A stretch of DNA of 64,000 bases from Isoetes taiwanensis. Taxonomy: Eukaryota > Streptophyta > Lycopodiopsida > Isoetales > Isoetaceae. The translations under genes were made by a program, and so were the position numbers. Below the pieces are notes generated by a model, which was given only the letters and a program-made list of their open reading frames with translations, had not been told where the DNA came from and made no database searches. The DNA is taken from the NCBI GenBank assembly GCA_021234155.1, contig JAJEKV010000096.1:1496010-1560009 (forward strand), written 5' to 3'. Of the stretch, positions 23,854-34,770 are shown in pieces (position 1 is the stretch's first letter; each line of letters begins with the position of its first letter).

Positions 23854-24261
23854 GGCGTGGTAAGTGCAGTCACATACTTGAAACTTATTGTGTATGTGAG
23901 GTCGTGAAACAAGGATGTGCTATACGCAGACTCGCCTTGAGTCTTTTCGACCACGTCATTTTTTAACGATTTCTACTAATCAAGTTCTCTTGTTTACATA
24001 TAAAATCCATATTTTTGCAAAAAAAAAAGGGGTCTCATATGTTGCATACTTTTATCGTATTTTACATATGCAACTTTGGACCTATCCCTGCTTTGTATAG
24101 GCAGCTACATCTAGGTACAATATATGGCATTGCTTTAAATAATATTAAGCGTCATAGTGCATGGATCCATCTCCAGTCATTCATTAAACCACTAGATGCA
24201 AAGTTTTGTAGAAACAAAAGCTAGAAGGCCCTCAAACAATTTTTTGGGTCAAGTTTGAACA

Positions 24262-24350
24262 AAATAGAATAGAATAGAGAACATAATAGAGTATTATATT
24301 GTCCCTTTGATTGGGCAGGCCATCGGGCTTATGTAATGCCCACTAGTCTT
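24262..24350 (-). mobile_element. LINE-like 3' end with (CTATT)n tail
   Basis: On the minus strand a diverged AAGCCCGATGGCC block is followed by an AT-rich stretch and a TCTATTCTATTCTATT tail (complement of 24263-24278). It resembles the other LINE 3' ends in this window; assignment is tentative. Confidence 0.4.
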
Positions 24351-24480
24351 CTTATAAAAGAAGAGCTACTAGCCAGGTGACACTAATTCATGCAGCCATC
24401 CTGTGGGTTAAAATTGTTCTTTTAATGTCCCAAATCCCCCCTCCCTCCCTCCCTCTCCGGTTCAAAAAGCAAAGTTGGAG

Positions 24481-24585
24481 CAGATAGTTGGACGCAAACC
24501 AGTTGGAAGTAGACCAGTTGGAAGCAGACCAATTGGGAAGCAGATGGGTATGGAGCAGACTAATTGGGGCAGACCGAGCAGACCG
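24481..24585. repeat. Degenerate 15-16-bp minisatellite
   Basis: About six variants of AGACCAGTTGGAAGC in tandem, preceded by a CCCT run at 24427-24450. Confidence 0.7.
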
Positions 24586-25410
24586 AGAGGAACCCTGCCC
24601 TTAATTTGGCACCAGTTCTTTCTTCTTGGTCGAGGGGTCCCCATTCTTTTTTATTTTCTCAGTCCTTCTGGTAAAGAGCACCCTGTCTACATATTCAAGT
24701 GTTTTTCTTACAACAGTTTACACATACCTTAGCATAGTCACCCATCAGTAGCACATGTTGATCCCTTTTGAATTTAATTTCCCCAATCAATTGCAGCACA
24801 TTGAAGCACTTCAATTATCTATCTCTATCCTCTTGCTTTACTATGTCATTTCTGTCTCCCAAGACTACCACTATCTCTAACACCCTTAGATTGTAGCCAG
24901 AATCCTTCGTCTTGTAGATGATATAGCCGGTCACAATGTAGGCAATGTACCTTCCCACAAGCCACACAAGAGTTCAATCCCTTCCCAAACAAAGGCATAC
25001 CTCGTTGCACAGGCACCATGGTCCTACATCCTCCAATTCCTTGTTATATGGGACTGTCAGATTGCTAGGTTCCTTGAATTTCTTTCTCTTCCTGGCTGGC
25101 CTGTCATCTTGAGCTATCGCCTCCACAATCTCTTTCCTCTATCCATCTACTTTGCACTTGATGCTTCCGCGTGAAACCGACTCCGCTTTTGGAAGTGCGG
25201 CCGATGTGTTGGCTATGTCGCTTCCCATTTGCATCGCATCCCTCCTCTGGTCTGAGTGTTTCATACTTATGTTCGTTCCCTCTCCTTGACTCTATGACTA
25301 TTCAGTCGCCCGTATAAAATATTCAATGTGAAAATCTGGTATTTGAGTCTGTGCCCACACCATGTACCGTAAATCATAGGGCTCCATGAGACAAGATGAC
25401 CTTAAAACAT
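24586..25410. other. No gene seen; possible LINE 3' flank at its end
   Basis: No supported coding sequence. The last 50 bp (CATAGGGCTCCATGAGAC ... CTTAAAACAT) may be a LINE 3' end preceding the pentamer array. Confidence 0.35.
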
Positions 25411-25520
25411 ATTCTATTCTATTCTATTCTATTCTATTCTATTCTATTCTATTCTATTCTATTCTATTCTATTCTATTCTATTCTATTCTATTCTATTCT
25501 ATTCTATTCTATTCTATTCT
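25411..25520. repeat. (ATTCT)22 microsatellite
   Basis: Twenty-two uninterrupted ATTCT copies. Given other short (CTATT)-type LINE tails here, it may be an expanded LINE tail. Confidence 0.95.
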
Positions 25521-26684
25521 ATTATGTATTGTGGACATTTTTTATGGCTTTAGGTTGCCTGTTACGTGGTGATGAGAGTCCTTTCAGTTAAGCATAGTTT
25601 GATGCTTGCGCAATATATGTATTGTAAAGTCACCACTACTGCACCATTGTGAAGAATGATTATTTTCTATTCTAGCACCAAGGTTTGTTTGGTCTAATTA
25701 TGAACGTGCTATCTGCTAAATAAGTTTTTGTTGAATGCATGCCTAACCGACACTAGAAAATAGTTTTTTTTTTTCTATCTGTAAATAGAAGACAAATATA
25801 AGGGAAGGAGCTGCTATGATGGTGAATGTCTGGAAACAGCTTCACATAATCCCTCACAATATACATCTCTTTTAAGTTCTCCTTCCTTTTTATTATATGT
25901 TATTTTAATTGAACATATTTGTAGTTTAGAGTGAGGAAGCTTTTTTAGAGGTGTTGTAGCTTTTCCCTTTTGACAAATATGAAATTGCTAGGTCGTTTTA
26001 TTATTTCCTGAGATACTACAATTACCGCGGCGGTAACACACGTCTTTTCTTGTAGAATAGTTTGGTTGTCATCAACTCAATGCCCAAGAATATGTGCACA
26101 ACGTGAAAGGCACGACCCCTATTCAAGGGAATAAAATTAGCTCTATAAAAAAATATTCTCTTATATTTCTATGAAATGATGGTAAGATAACATCCCAATA
26201 AAATAGAAAATAGAATCAACTTACCATCTAGGGAATGGCAGTGGGGCTATCCAAAGACCAATATGAGACCAAATCAATCGAATTCTTGGACTAGATTGTA
26301 CCAAAGCGAGACCCATTTTTGCGATACTGGAGAAAAATCCTGAGACTTCAGGCCTGTATGCCCAAGAAAAGACCGAAAGCATGCGCAAACGATGTGAAAC
26401 TGGTAGCTCGCAATCAACATAGCCGCTGCTAAGAAAAATCAATGAAAAAAAGATAAATGACTAAAAAAACAAAAAAAAAAGATCCAGAATTAAAGGTCTC
26501 TAAGTAGCCGAAAAAGAAAGACCAACAATTCAGACATAATTTTTTGTATTGTTGGGGTGTTGGTTTTGTAACATACTATTCATAAGATGGCCTATATCCC
26601 ATGTGCCAATAAGTACAACAATGCAATTCTCCATGTTTCATAAGCTTTAACGTATTCATACCTGCATTGAACTCGTGCTTTAGC
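25521..26684. other. Upstream region of the ERF gene
   Basis: No gene seen. Contains the palindrome TTACCGCGGCGGTAA at 26022-26036 and A/T runs. This stretch should contain ERF gene control elements, but I cannot assign individual sites. Confidence 0.4.
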
Positions 26685-26692
26685 ATATAAAA
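26685..26692 (+). promoter_or_regulatory. Candidate TATA box of the ERF gene
   Basis: ATATAAAA lies about 45 bp upstream of the ATG at 26738. The partial copy at about 29.57 kb has a weakened version (CATATGAAAAAT), which marks the two upstream regions as homologous. Confidence 0.45.
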
Positions 26693-26737
26693 AGCACGAA
26701 ATGCAGACAAGGGAGCCCAACCATTTCTCTTGATGTT

Positions 26738-27288
26738 ATGGAGCCTCCCTACTATTTGGATTTAGATCAGATTTTGGATGCCTTACCTGAACCCAGCTCA
26801 GAGGAAGCAAAACCATTGTTGTTTCGTTGGGATTGGCTAGAAAATATAGAAGAATTTAGATCAAAGGGTTCGACACAAAGAGGTGAGAAAATAAAGCCAT
26901 GAATGTGTTTTGTATGGCAAAAATCTGTGTTGCTAAAGAACGTTTATCTTCCTCTACAGAAAAAGGAAATGGAAGGAGATATCGTGGCATAAGGGAAAGA
27001 ACTCCTGGAAGATGGGTTGCAGAAATTAGAGATCCGATAAAAAGACGTAGGGTTTGGCTTGGAACTTTTGATAGTGCTGAAGAAGCAGCTAGAGCTTATG
27101 ACAATGCAGCCCTGAGCTTGAAAGGTCCCAGAGCAAAGCTGAATTTTGTGGAGGAGGCCATTTGGCTGCATCAATGTCTACCTAAGCATAAAATTCCACA
27201 TGTCATGCCGGATGATCCTGGCACCTTGGAAGCTTTCATTGCAGAGATAGCAAGAATCCAACAATTTGGCATAACAGCTAGTATCTGA
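26738..27288 (+). CDS. AP2/ERF-domain transcription factor, two exons
   Basis: Exon 1 is 26738-26882 (48 codons plus 1 base). A 77-bp intron (GTGAG...CTACAG) follows, then exon 2 at 26960-27288; the reading frame is kept across the junction, giving about 157 residues. Residues about 54-110 form one AP2/ERF DNA-binding domain: [20 protein letters not shown], then [20 protein letters not shown] and GPRAKLNF. Such nuclear factors bind GCC-box or DRE elements in stress and hormone responses. Diagnostic positions are mixed (Val before AEIR as in DREB, Asp after it as in ERF), so I leave the subgroup open. An acidic N-terminus may activate transcription. The alternative start at 26899 gives an intronless 129-residue protein but wastes good splice sites and the conserved exon 1. 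Confidence 0.85.
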
Positions 27289-28718
27289 CAAGGTGGTATT
27301 ATTTTGCATGTTTAGTGAGAGGATGTATGTGGGTTATCCAATTTCATTCAGTACATATCAATCAAGTCATATAAAGATTCCTTTGTTGTGCCATCGAATT
27401 ATTTATTTGATTAATAGTTGACATGCATTGTAATCGATGCAAGCTCTGAAATTCATTAGATTTTTTATGCAGCTTTGATGTCTCTCTTCCTTTTCTTTTT
27501 GAAGGAGGTATAATATATACATTCCATTATAAGATTGCAATATTATTTTCTATGTCTTGATAGAGGCTAGAGTTTATTTGTCTATATTTAAAACGTCATT
27601 GTAATATTGTTTTTTTTGTATATTTGAAGGTTTTTAATGATGTGAAGGAAGGGTACTAATGAGCCTAAAATAGACCGCAAGGTGTTAAAATAGTTTTTCG
27701 GTCAATTCATTCCATATCAAGCTCTTTGTTAGGCACATATTTCTTGGTTCATATCATCTTTGTGATGGAGCATATCTCCAACAACAAATTTAGGATTGGC
27801 ATGACAAGCCTTGTTTATTGTAACAAATTTTATAAGGATTCAAAAACACAACCCTTTGTTACAATGCTAATGTATCTTTTCTTACAATCCTAATGGAATT
27901 CTAAAGCATATCAAATTGCACAAAATCAGCGAAAATGCCCATTACAATGCTGATACAGATGCATCAGCACACTGTTTTTGATATGGTTGACTTGTTGCCA
28001 CATCTGTAAGAGCATCATGTTAAGTTCTCAGTTCTATCCTTATGCCACTATCTAAAGCTCATATTCATACACAAACACATTAATCAGCAGAATAAAGATT
28101 CTATGCTCAGAAGATTGGAAAAGCAGAATTTTTATTTCATGTAAAAATAACCTCAAGTAAAGAGTGAAATGGAGATTATAGGAGCCTTGAAACAAATCTT
28201 ATCAATTTATAATCCCAACAATCTACCAAGCCTCCTTCAATAATGTTGGATTCTGAGGTAAGGATAAGAAAATCTGTTAAAAGGAAACCTGAGCTTTATG
28301 TCACCTTTATTTTCTAGACTCCTTTATGCCAACAAAAGAAGACAATGTCCAAGTGCTCATGGAAAACAGGCATGCTTTAATTCATGCACATATCAAACTG
28401 CGATAGATGATCATATATCCATTTCGAAACAGAGCTTTTCATTTATGAGGCTCCAAGATTTGATGAAAAACAGAAAAGAATTACATTGTACCTTTGATTC
28501 TGTACCTTTGATTCTGGATTATACATCGGCCACATTTTAACGAAAAAGACATGAAAGATATCTTTCTTATAGAAACCTAGCACGACTCTCTCTTCAATAA
28601 TTGTACTAGAAAGAGGGGGAATGGTTAGTAGCTTGCTACTACAAAACATCTTTGTTTATTTATTTTGCATAATGAGTGACATAAATCCTAGATGTGGATT
28701 CGAGTGCATGATCTGCAC
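27289..28718. other. No gene seen downstream of the ERF gene
   Basis: AT-rich; no coding motif or strong repeat recognised. The first few hundred bases should include the ERF 3' UTR. Confidence 0.4.
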
Positions 28719-28826
28719 GCGACTTCCATTTTTATTGCTATTACATGATAGTTTCTATTCTATTCCATGACTGCGACTTCCATTTTTATTGCTATTACAT
28801 GATAGTTTCTATTCTATTCCATGACT
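28719..28826. repeat. Perfect 54-bp tandem duplication
   Basis: 28719-28772 and 28773-28826 are identical, both starting GCGACTTCCATTTTTATTGC. Exact identity suggests a recent event. Confidence 0.95.
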
Positions 28827-29190
28827 TATAGGCACACGATTATGGATATGCTAGACCCATATGTTGATTTATTGAAGGTATTGGGATGTCATGTTGGCAT
28901 AGAACTTCAATGCTTGCAAGGCTGCAATGTAAGTGATAAGATTTGGGAATGATTTTTTTTTTATTTGCTTTTTGTAGTCAAATGGGTGATAAAGCCAAAA
29001 GGACCTAATTTCTTGATGTTCATGCGACATACGTCTTTACATACGCTCGTCGCATCGTGCACTTTGACACGGCCATTAGGTATCTTGGAAGAACATACTA
29101 AATTTCTATATTGCGTCTGGACTTTTGTGTGGTAACACACTAGTCCTAAAACATCCGTGTCTCGAGTTCAAAGCTGCACTATGTAGAGTT

Positions 29191-29350
29191 TTGTCCAATG
29201 GCATTTATCTGACTGCATACCTGTTAAAATATGATATATATACATGGCATTAGCCAATGGCCGCATATTATTGTCCAATGGCATTTATCTGACTGCATAC
29301 CTGTTAAAATATGATATATATACATGGCATTAGCCAATGGCCGCATATTA
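29191..29350. repeat. Perfect 80-bp tandem duplication
   Basis: 29191-29270 and 29271-29350 are identical, starting TTGTCCAATGGCATTTATCT. Recent duplication, or possibly an assembly artefact. Confidence 0.95.
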
Positions 29351-29511
29351 TTGGCTTCTTAGACTATAAACAACCACTAAGGTACATGCTTGCAACATAG
29401 AACCTAGTTTAGAATGGAATAGAACTACGATTTTCATGGGGTTAGAGAAACTTTTCAAGAAAGATGAGATTCCCTCTTAGCGCAAGAAGGCCCATGTGTC
29501 CATAAATGAAG

Positions 29512-29806
29512 TGGTGCAATTCTCTACATTTTATAGGTTTTAACTTGTTCTTTGAACTCATGCTTTACATATGAAAAATAGGAAGGCAGGCAAGGGAGCC
29601 AACTACTTCGCCTTATGAGATGGAGCCTACTCCTTACTATTTGGATTTAAACTAGATTTTAGATGCCTTGTCTGATCCCAGCACATAAGAAGCAGAACCT
29701 TTGTTGTTTCGTCGGGATTGGCTATAAAATGTAGAAGCATTTGGACCAAAGGATTCGGCACAAACATGTGGGAAAATGGAGCTATAAATATGTTCTGCAT
29801 GGTATG
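29512..29806 (+). pseudogene. Decayed partial copy of the ERF gene (5' region and exon 1)
   Basis: Aligns with the upstream region and exon 1 of the gene at 26738: the TATA region, ATGGAGCCT at 29620, the TACTATTTGGATTTA segment, then GTTTCGTCGGGATTGGCT and TTCGGCACAAA. The reading frame meets TAG twelve codons in, and the AP2 domain exon is absent. It lies 2.9 kb downstream in the same orientation, so it is a truncated tandem duplicate. Confidence 0.8.
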
Positions 29807-31308
29807 GTATGGTGTTTTCCTCGTTTTATTGAATAGAAGGAAAACAAAGTTCTAAAACTACGGAGATAGTTAGAATTTGAGTTATTTTTGTCCTTTTCCC
29901 TTTCAGCTCTCTATTTAATTTCTTTCTGGTCCCTTTCTTCACCGTCAGGCTCGATTCGAGAAATTTTTTAAGCATAAAAGTCAAATTTCCTGTTGGTCTA
30001 GCCCAGGCTACCACCTCCATGTTCCGACTCAATTCCTGCCAGAAGTAACCAGCGAAATCACTATTTTTAGCAGGAAATTTTCCTGCTATCTCAAAACCGT
30101 AGTGTGAATTTTCAGATTTACACGGTAGCTTACAAGGGTTCCGGGGAATTTCCCGAACCAAGCCGTCATGCGTCAGCTCTCGTGCATCTATTTCTTATTC
30201 CTAATGTTGGGCAGTCTCCTTTTTCAATGAAAATAATGAGATTCTGCCAAGTGGCACTTCTTCCTCAATCACTGGAGCTCCTTATGGTCGGCAAGAATTA
30301 CTGAAGTTTAAGTCTGCTGTGAGGTCGGCAGTATTGAGAAGCGGCAATATTCAGAAGCTCTGTTTATTTTCTAAGTGGCAAATCAATCTTTGAATCACAT
30401 ATACAAAGATGTGCAACTCATAACAATGAAGGTTTTTGAATTTGTGGGTCCTAGGTTGAATTATCCAAACGGAGTGATCTGGTCGGTGAGAATAAGGCTG
30501 CAAGTCTAGGTATGCCATGTGGTTTGCTTATTTCATTTGGATCATTAAACATCTTTGCAACTGATATATGAATCTTTGTTAGATGTTAGCCGTGTAAATT
30601 GGCAGCATTTAAGTTTCCTTTTTCTTTAAGACAGCAGCACAGAAGTTTGAATCTTTTTTTTCTGATAATTTCATGCTATAATGTGAACTCTATTCCGGCC
30701 CTGAGAATAAGTTCTGATCTGATTATTGTACTTTATTTTCGCTCATGTTGGCTTTAGATAGTAATAATTTTGTCAGACTTCCGCATATTCTCTTACCTGG
30801 CATGCCGAAACAGATCTTAAAATCTACAGGAAGCATAAAACGGTGGAAATTTTACAGTCAATGAGCAAAAATTATCTCTGGCTAGAGCTCTATTCTTAGA
30901 ACTTGTATTCCTTTCTAACCTATCAGAGTATCTGCTTGTGTTCAATAAGTCTTTCATCACAACCTCCAACAAGTTCTGCTTAAAAATGCTAAAAGACGTC
31001 AAAATTTCCTTTTTACACTATCACCTGTGACAGAGTAAGTATATACATTCCAAGATTGATGTAACTACTTGCTTTGCCGATCTTTGTATACCCTGGTGAT
31101 CAACTTTCATGCCCACCCCTAAATAGGTGTCCTCCCCTTCCTTCAAAGAAGGGAAAAAATTTATAGCCATGATGAATAAGGGTGGCATAAAAAAATGCCC
31201 TTCCCGTAAAAGGGAAAAAAAATAAACAACCTTGAAAATAAGGGCACGGATTTATAAAACCCTTAGAATTCTACGAAGGTCAATAAAAAATGCATATAAT
31301 ACTATATA
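29807..31308. other. No gene seen
   Basis: AT-rich sequence with no recognisable domain or repeat of note. Confidence 0.4.
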
Positions 31309-31345
31309 CTAGTAATGGTGCCCAGCGTTGCTGGGCATAAGTTGG
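31309..31345 (-). mobile_element. Helitron 3' terminus, second copy (element extends right, minus orientation)
   Basis: On the minus strand the hairpin TGCCCAGCAACGCTGGGCA is followed by CCATTA, CTAG and a flanking T (complement of A at 31308). This is a textbook Helitron 3' end, sharing its last 19 bases with the terminus at 15194. DNA to the right includes a segment (32521-32720) homologous to the sequence just downstream of the Helitron helicase gene at 57.7 kb. One possibility is that everything from 31309 to beyond 62.6 kb is one composite Helitron with later insertions. Confidence 0.75.
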
Positions 31346-31484
31346 AAGTCTGTAAATGCTTTGATCTCAATGAGAAAAGTGTGCAGTAATCTTTTAATAA
31401 AACAAAAATATCGATAGATTTAACAATGTTTAAATAGAACTTAGCTCCTTCATGCTAGATAGTATTGCTTTGGTATTTCCGAGA

Positions 31485-31677
31485 CACTACTACAAAAATA
31501 GCTAGAAATGGCACATAAGTGACGTTTTTGCTCTGCCATTTGCAGAGCATGAATGTCACTTTTGTGTCATTGGAGGTACAAACGTCATATATGGCACAAA
31601 AGTGACGTTTCTGGTCCGTAAAAAGGCAGAGCATAAATGTCACTTTTGTGCCATTTCTGCCTATTTTTGTAGTAGTG
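31485..31677. mobile_element. CACTA-type MITE with 3-bp target duplication
   Basis: 193 bp with terminal inverted repeats starting CACTACTACAAAAATAG and ending in the complement. It is flanked by AGA at 31482-31484 and 31678-31680, the 3-bp duplication typical of CACTA elements. Subterminal repeats (AAGTGACGTTT, CAGAGCATAAATGTCACTTT) make the whole element foldback-like. No coding capacity. Confidence 0.9.
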
Positions 31678-31850
31678 AGACCTTTGAATAGAATAGCATA
31701 GTGCTTATATGAAATGGGAGTAAAGTGTTAATTTGAGCAAGTTTTGAGGCGCTGTAGTCAAAGTCTATAAGTCTTTGTGAGGATGGGCATAAGGTGGAAC
31801 ATTGTAGGTTATGAACTCGCACCATCATCTTAGTATATACAAGAAATTTA

Positions 31851-31876
31851 TCGCGGCGGCCTTACGGCCGCCGCGA
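31851..31876. repeat. Perfect GC-rich hairpin
   Basis: Arms TCGCGGCGGCC (31851-31861) and GGCCGCCGCGA (31866-31876) with a 4-base TTAC loop, inside AT-rich DNA; outer GAAAT/ATTTC bases extend it. It is like a Helitron or foldback end hairpin, but no CTRR lies at the expected distance. Confidence 0.75.
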
Positions 31877-31961
31877 ACATTTCTCTTCTCCAACCTACTG
31901 TAAAAAGAATTTTTGTGCCAAGTCGAATAGTTCTCAATTCTGGACAACCTTTGAATGTGAA

Positions 31962-32045
31962 ATAACATGCAGGAGTTGAACCTGCACAATTGCCATTTGT
32001 TTTGTGCCCGTATGATAGATAGGTGCTATAACCGACTACCATGGG
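31962..32045 (-). ncRNA. tRNA-like sequence with intact T-arm (probable tRNA pseudogene or SINE head)
   Basis: On the minus strand the T-arm GCAGG-TTCAACT-CCTGC (31969-31985) pairs perfectly and contains box B GGTTCAACTCC. A box A-like TAGTCGGTTATAGCAC lies upstream, with CAT in a possible anticodon position. The acceptor stems do not pair and the variable region is long, so it is not a working tRNA. Confidence 0.4.
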
Positions 32046-32091
32046 ATTCACAATTATTACCATTGCCATCATTTATTTTATTTTATTTTTG

Positions 32092-32420
32092 CATCCGATG
32101 ACAGTCAGTGGGTTTTGGGCATTGGATGGGGTCAACCATTAACAATAGCTTGACCACTAAACTGTCATCGCGATGGATGTTCTTTTGATTTATCTGATCT
32201 TATTTTTTACATCCAATGACAGTCAGCGGGTTTTGGGCTTTGGATGGGGGTCACCCATTACCAATAGCTTGACCACTAGACTGGCATGGCGATGTTATTT
32301 ATTGAATGCTCTTTTCATTTATCTTATCTTATTTTTCACATCCAATGACAGTCAGCGGGTTTTGGGCTTTGGATGGGGTCACCCATTACCAATAGCTTGA
32401 CCACTAGAATGACATGGCGA
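32092..32420. repeat. Three-copy tandem repeat of about 118-129 bp
   Basis: Units start CATCC(A/G)ATGACAGTCAG at 32092, 32210 and 32339 and include AGCTTGACCACTA and GGCGATGTTATTTATT. The second and third copies are closest. Confidence 0.9.
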
Positions 32421-32520
32421 TGTTATTTATTAAAAAATGAATGACGTGAATGCAATGGTGATCAGATAGCACATTATCTATCACACGGGCAGAGAATGAA
32501 GATTTTTTTTTTTTTTTTGG

Positions 32521-32720
32521 GGCCATACCTTATCCGAATAACGTTGAAGAAGTCGTTTGTACATGCCTAATTAGTGGTTGAAGAAAACAGGCGTTAGCAG
32601 AGAAAATGATTGAGAAAACATACTTCTGTATAAGAGACATGAAGAAGTTGCAAGCATCTGCATATATGATCGTCACGGAAAAACTAGCTTGTTAGCAAAC
32701 GAGTCCTTTAGTATATATTA
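32521..32720 (-). mobile_element. Helitron 3' subterminal segment, copy A
   Basis: Clearly similar to 57735-57930: ATACCTTAT...GAATAACGTTGAAGAAGT, then GAAGAAGTTGCAAGCA and ATATATGAT. At 57.7 kb this sequence adjoins the 3' end of the Rep/helicase gene, so here it probably marks the 3' region of a related Helitron with the gene deleted or displaced. Confidence 0.65.
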
Positions 32721-33759
32721 CCTCTTGCATAAGGGAGTTTTTTTGGGTTGCCCCTAGGGGGGCAAACCCTCGTTTATGTGGGTTTGTGGGATATACTGAG
32801 TATATGCTGGAATATACTCAGTATATGTTGATGATTGCTAAAAACCCTTTGTTCCCTGTAAATGCACGGTCAGTTGCGTTGTGGATCAAGGATGTTCTGG
32901 ACCGGGTAACTGGCGGCTCAATCGATGAATAAGAACACGGGGAGGCGATAAATTTGCTTATGGCTATATAGAAAAAAAGAGTTCGAATTAGAAACGAGGG
33001 GTGAGCATCCATCTGGTTCTCCTTTTTTTCGGGTGTTTCTTCATATAGTAGCGTGTATAGCTAGCCTTGCCTTAGGTTTACGTCTTTCCAAAGTGAATCC
33101 ATGCTTATATCTAAGCGACCTCAAGCTTTTCTCGGGTGTTCTATCATCAAGTATTGAGACATATAGCGGGGAAATACTCCTTCGTTAAGCTATCTACGGT
33201 TGTAGATTCAGCGAAGAGGTCAGTAAAACCAAAGACCGACCATGTCCATGTTGGTAGGCGGTCAGAAAACCCAAAGACCAACCATGTCCATGTTGGTAGG
33301 CATGATATTTTGGTCAGACCATGGCCACATCCAGATCCATTGGAACCCATGCTTCCTATATATTAACGAGATGCGAGACCATGATATAGTGTCATGGAGG
33401 CTAGGCCTGGAATAGGTATCACAAATCTCATCTCAGAACATTCTAAAAGGCACAACATATCTCTGTAGTATTATAGAAATTGTGAAATGCTAACGTTGTT
33501 GTGCACTGACCTTGTCTTGCTTAATTTCTAGTATTTGTGTAACAGATTCAATACTCCTGTATGTTGCGCAATTGCCTTTCTTATTTTCAGGCGGGTTATT
33601 CGCTGTGTCAAGTTATGTTCAGTTGCAACATGAAAGGGTTTAAGATGGAAGTTTCCATTTCTTCAGTTTTTTCAGGAAAAATGCCAAGTTGATCCTACGT
33701 CTTCCTACATGCTGTTAATGCTTGACCTTGTTACCTTTGTTCTCTCATTTTATGCATAG
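32721..33759. other. No gene seen
   Basis: Includes a hairpin near 32745-32773 (GGGTTGCCCC / GGGGGCAAACCC) and two similar GACC(G/A)ACCATGTCCATGTT segments at about 33236 and 33277 (41-bp period). The last bases contain the intron acceptor of the NSUN fragment. Confidence 0.4.
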
Positions 33760-34301
33760 TTTCTGAGTCAGGTGGAGCACCAGACTTAAACAGAAAAGGA
33801 AATCCTTGCTCAAATGGAGCAGTGGTCCCAAATGAACCAACAAAAATGGGGAGATATACAAGTAAAGCCGCAGCCAGGAAGCAGGCAAGAAAAACAAGGA
33901 ATGGACCTGGAAGAGGACAGAATACAGGAGGGAGAGTCAGTCATATTGATGGGTTCTCACCTCACAGTTTTGACAAAGTTCTTTTAGATGCACCTTGCTC
34001 CGCCCTTGGCTTACGCCCAAGACTTTTTGCTGGCGAGGTGAGTGAGTGCTTTTACTGTTCAAGCATATGTTGGAATCACAAATGTTAAGATAAAATTGAT
34101 GTTCAGCAAACTAAAGTCGGAAGACAGTTCTGCTATTGTTTTAAATATTTTAATTTCTCTTTTAATCATCATACCATAAATTGATCATGTTCTTTTATAG
34201 GAGACATTGGATTCTCTAAGAAGACATGCAAGCTACCAAAGAAGGATGTTTGATCAAGCAGTGCAACTGGTTCGTCCTGGGGGAAACATTGTCTACTCTA
34301 C
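33760..34301 (+). pseudogene. NOL1/NOP2/Sun (NSUN6-like) RNA m5C methyltransferase fragment, two exons
   Basis: Exon 33760-34037 (acceptor TGCATAG, donor GTGAGT) encodes GRYTSKAAARKQARKTRNGP and then FDKVLLDAPCSALGLRPRLF. Exon 34201-34301 continues in phase: ETLDSLRRHASYQRRMFDQA then VQLVRPGGNIVYST. These are the SAM-dependent RNA cytosine-5 methyltransferase motif IV (DAPCS) and the step into motif VI. The exon that should carry the catalytic TC motif is missing, as are all upstream exons, so this is a fragment. Introns are retained, so it came from genomic DNA, not an mRNA copy. It lies among Helitron sequences on the strand opposite to the Helitron gene, which fits gene capture. Confidence 0.85.
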
Positions 34302-34770
34302 GTAGTATAATGCTACATTTTGCAGCTGGCATGGAGGGATTCGTGCTGGATCCCTCTTAATATGTTTGCCATTGCAATCACTTCCAGGTGGGATATTGTT
34401 GCAGGCCCTGCCTTATGGGCTTTAATCTTGGGTGCAGCCTACTGCCTATTTACAAATAGGTTTAATAGGTTCAAAATGCTAGTTTCAATTTCAAGTATGC
34501 ATGTCGACATGCACACATGTGGTGAACATGTGTTTGTGTGGCTGGGAACAATTTGATTGGGCTTTTCTCTCAAATAATGTTGAACACAGCCATGGACCAG
34601 TTTATAATGAACAAATGATGTGAAGGAGATCAAATTGTGTCCGATTTTTCAGAAGTAATTGCAGAAATATCTGAATGCTGAAGAATCTAAAAAACTAAAG
34701 GCAGAATTTAGCTCGCCGCTTGCATAATTCTTTCAACTGTTATGGCCATTGAACTTGTTGCTTTATGCAG

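Noticed and set aside
31962-32045. Functional tRNA gene
   Set aside because: The T-arm is perfect, but the acceptor arms do not pair and the variable region is too long.
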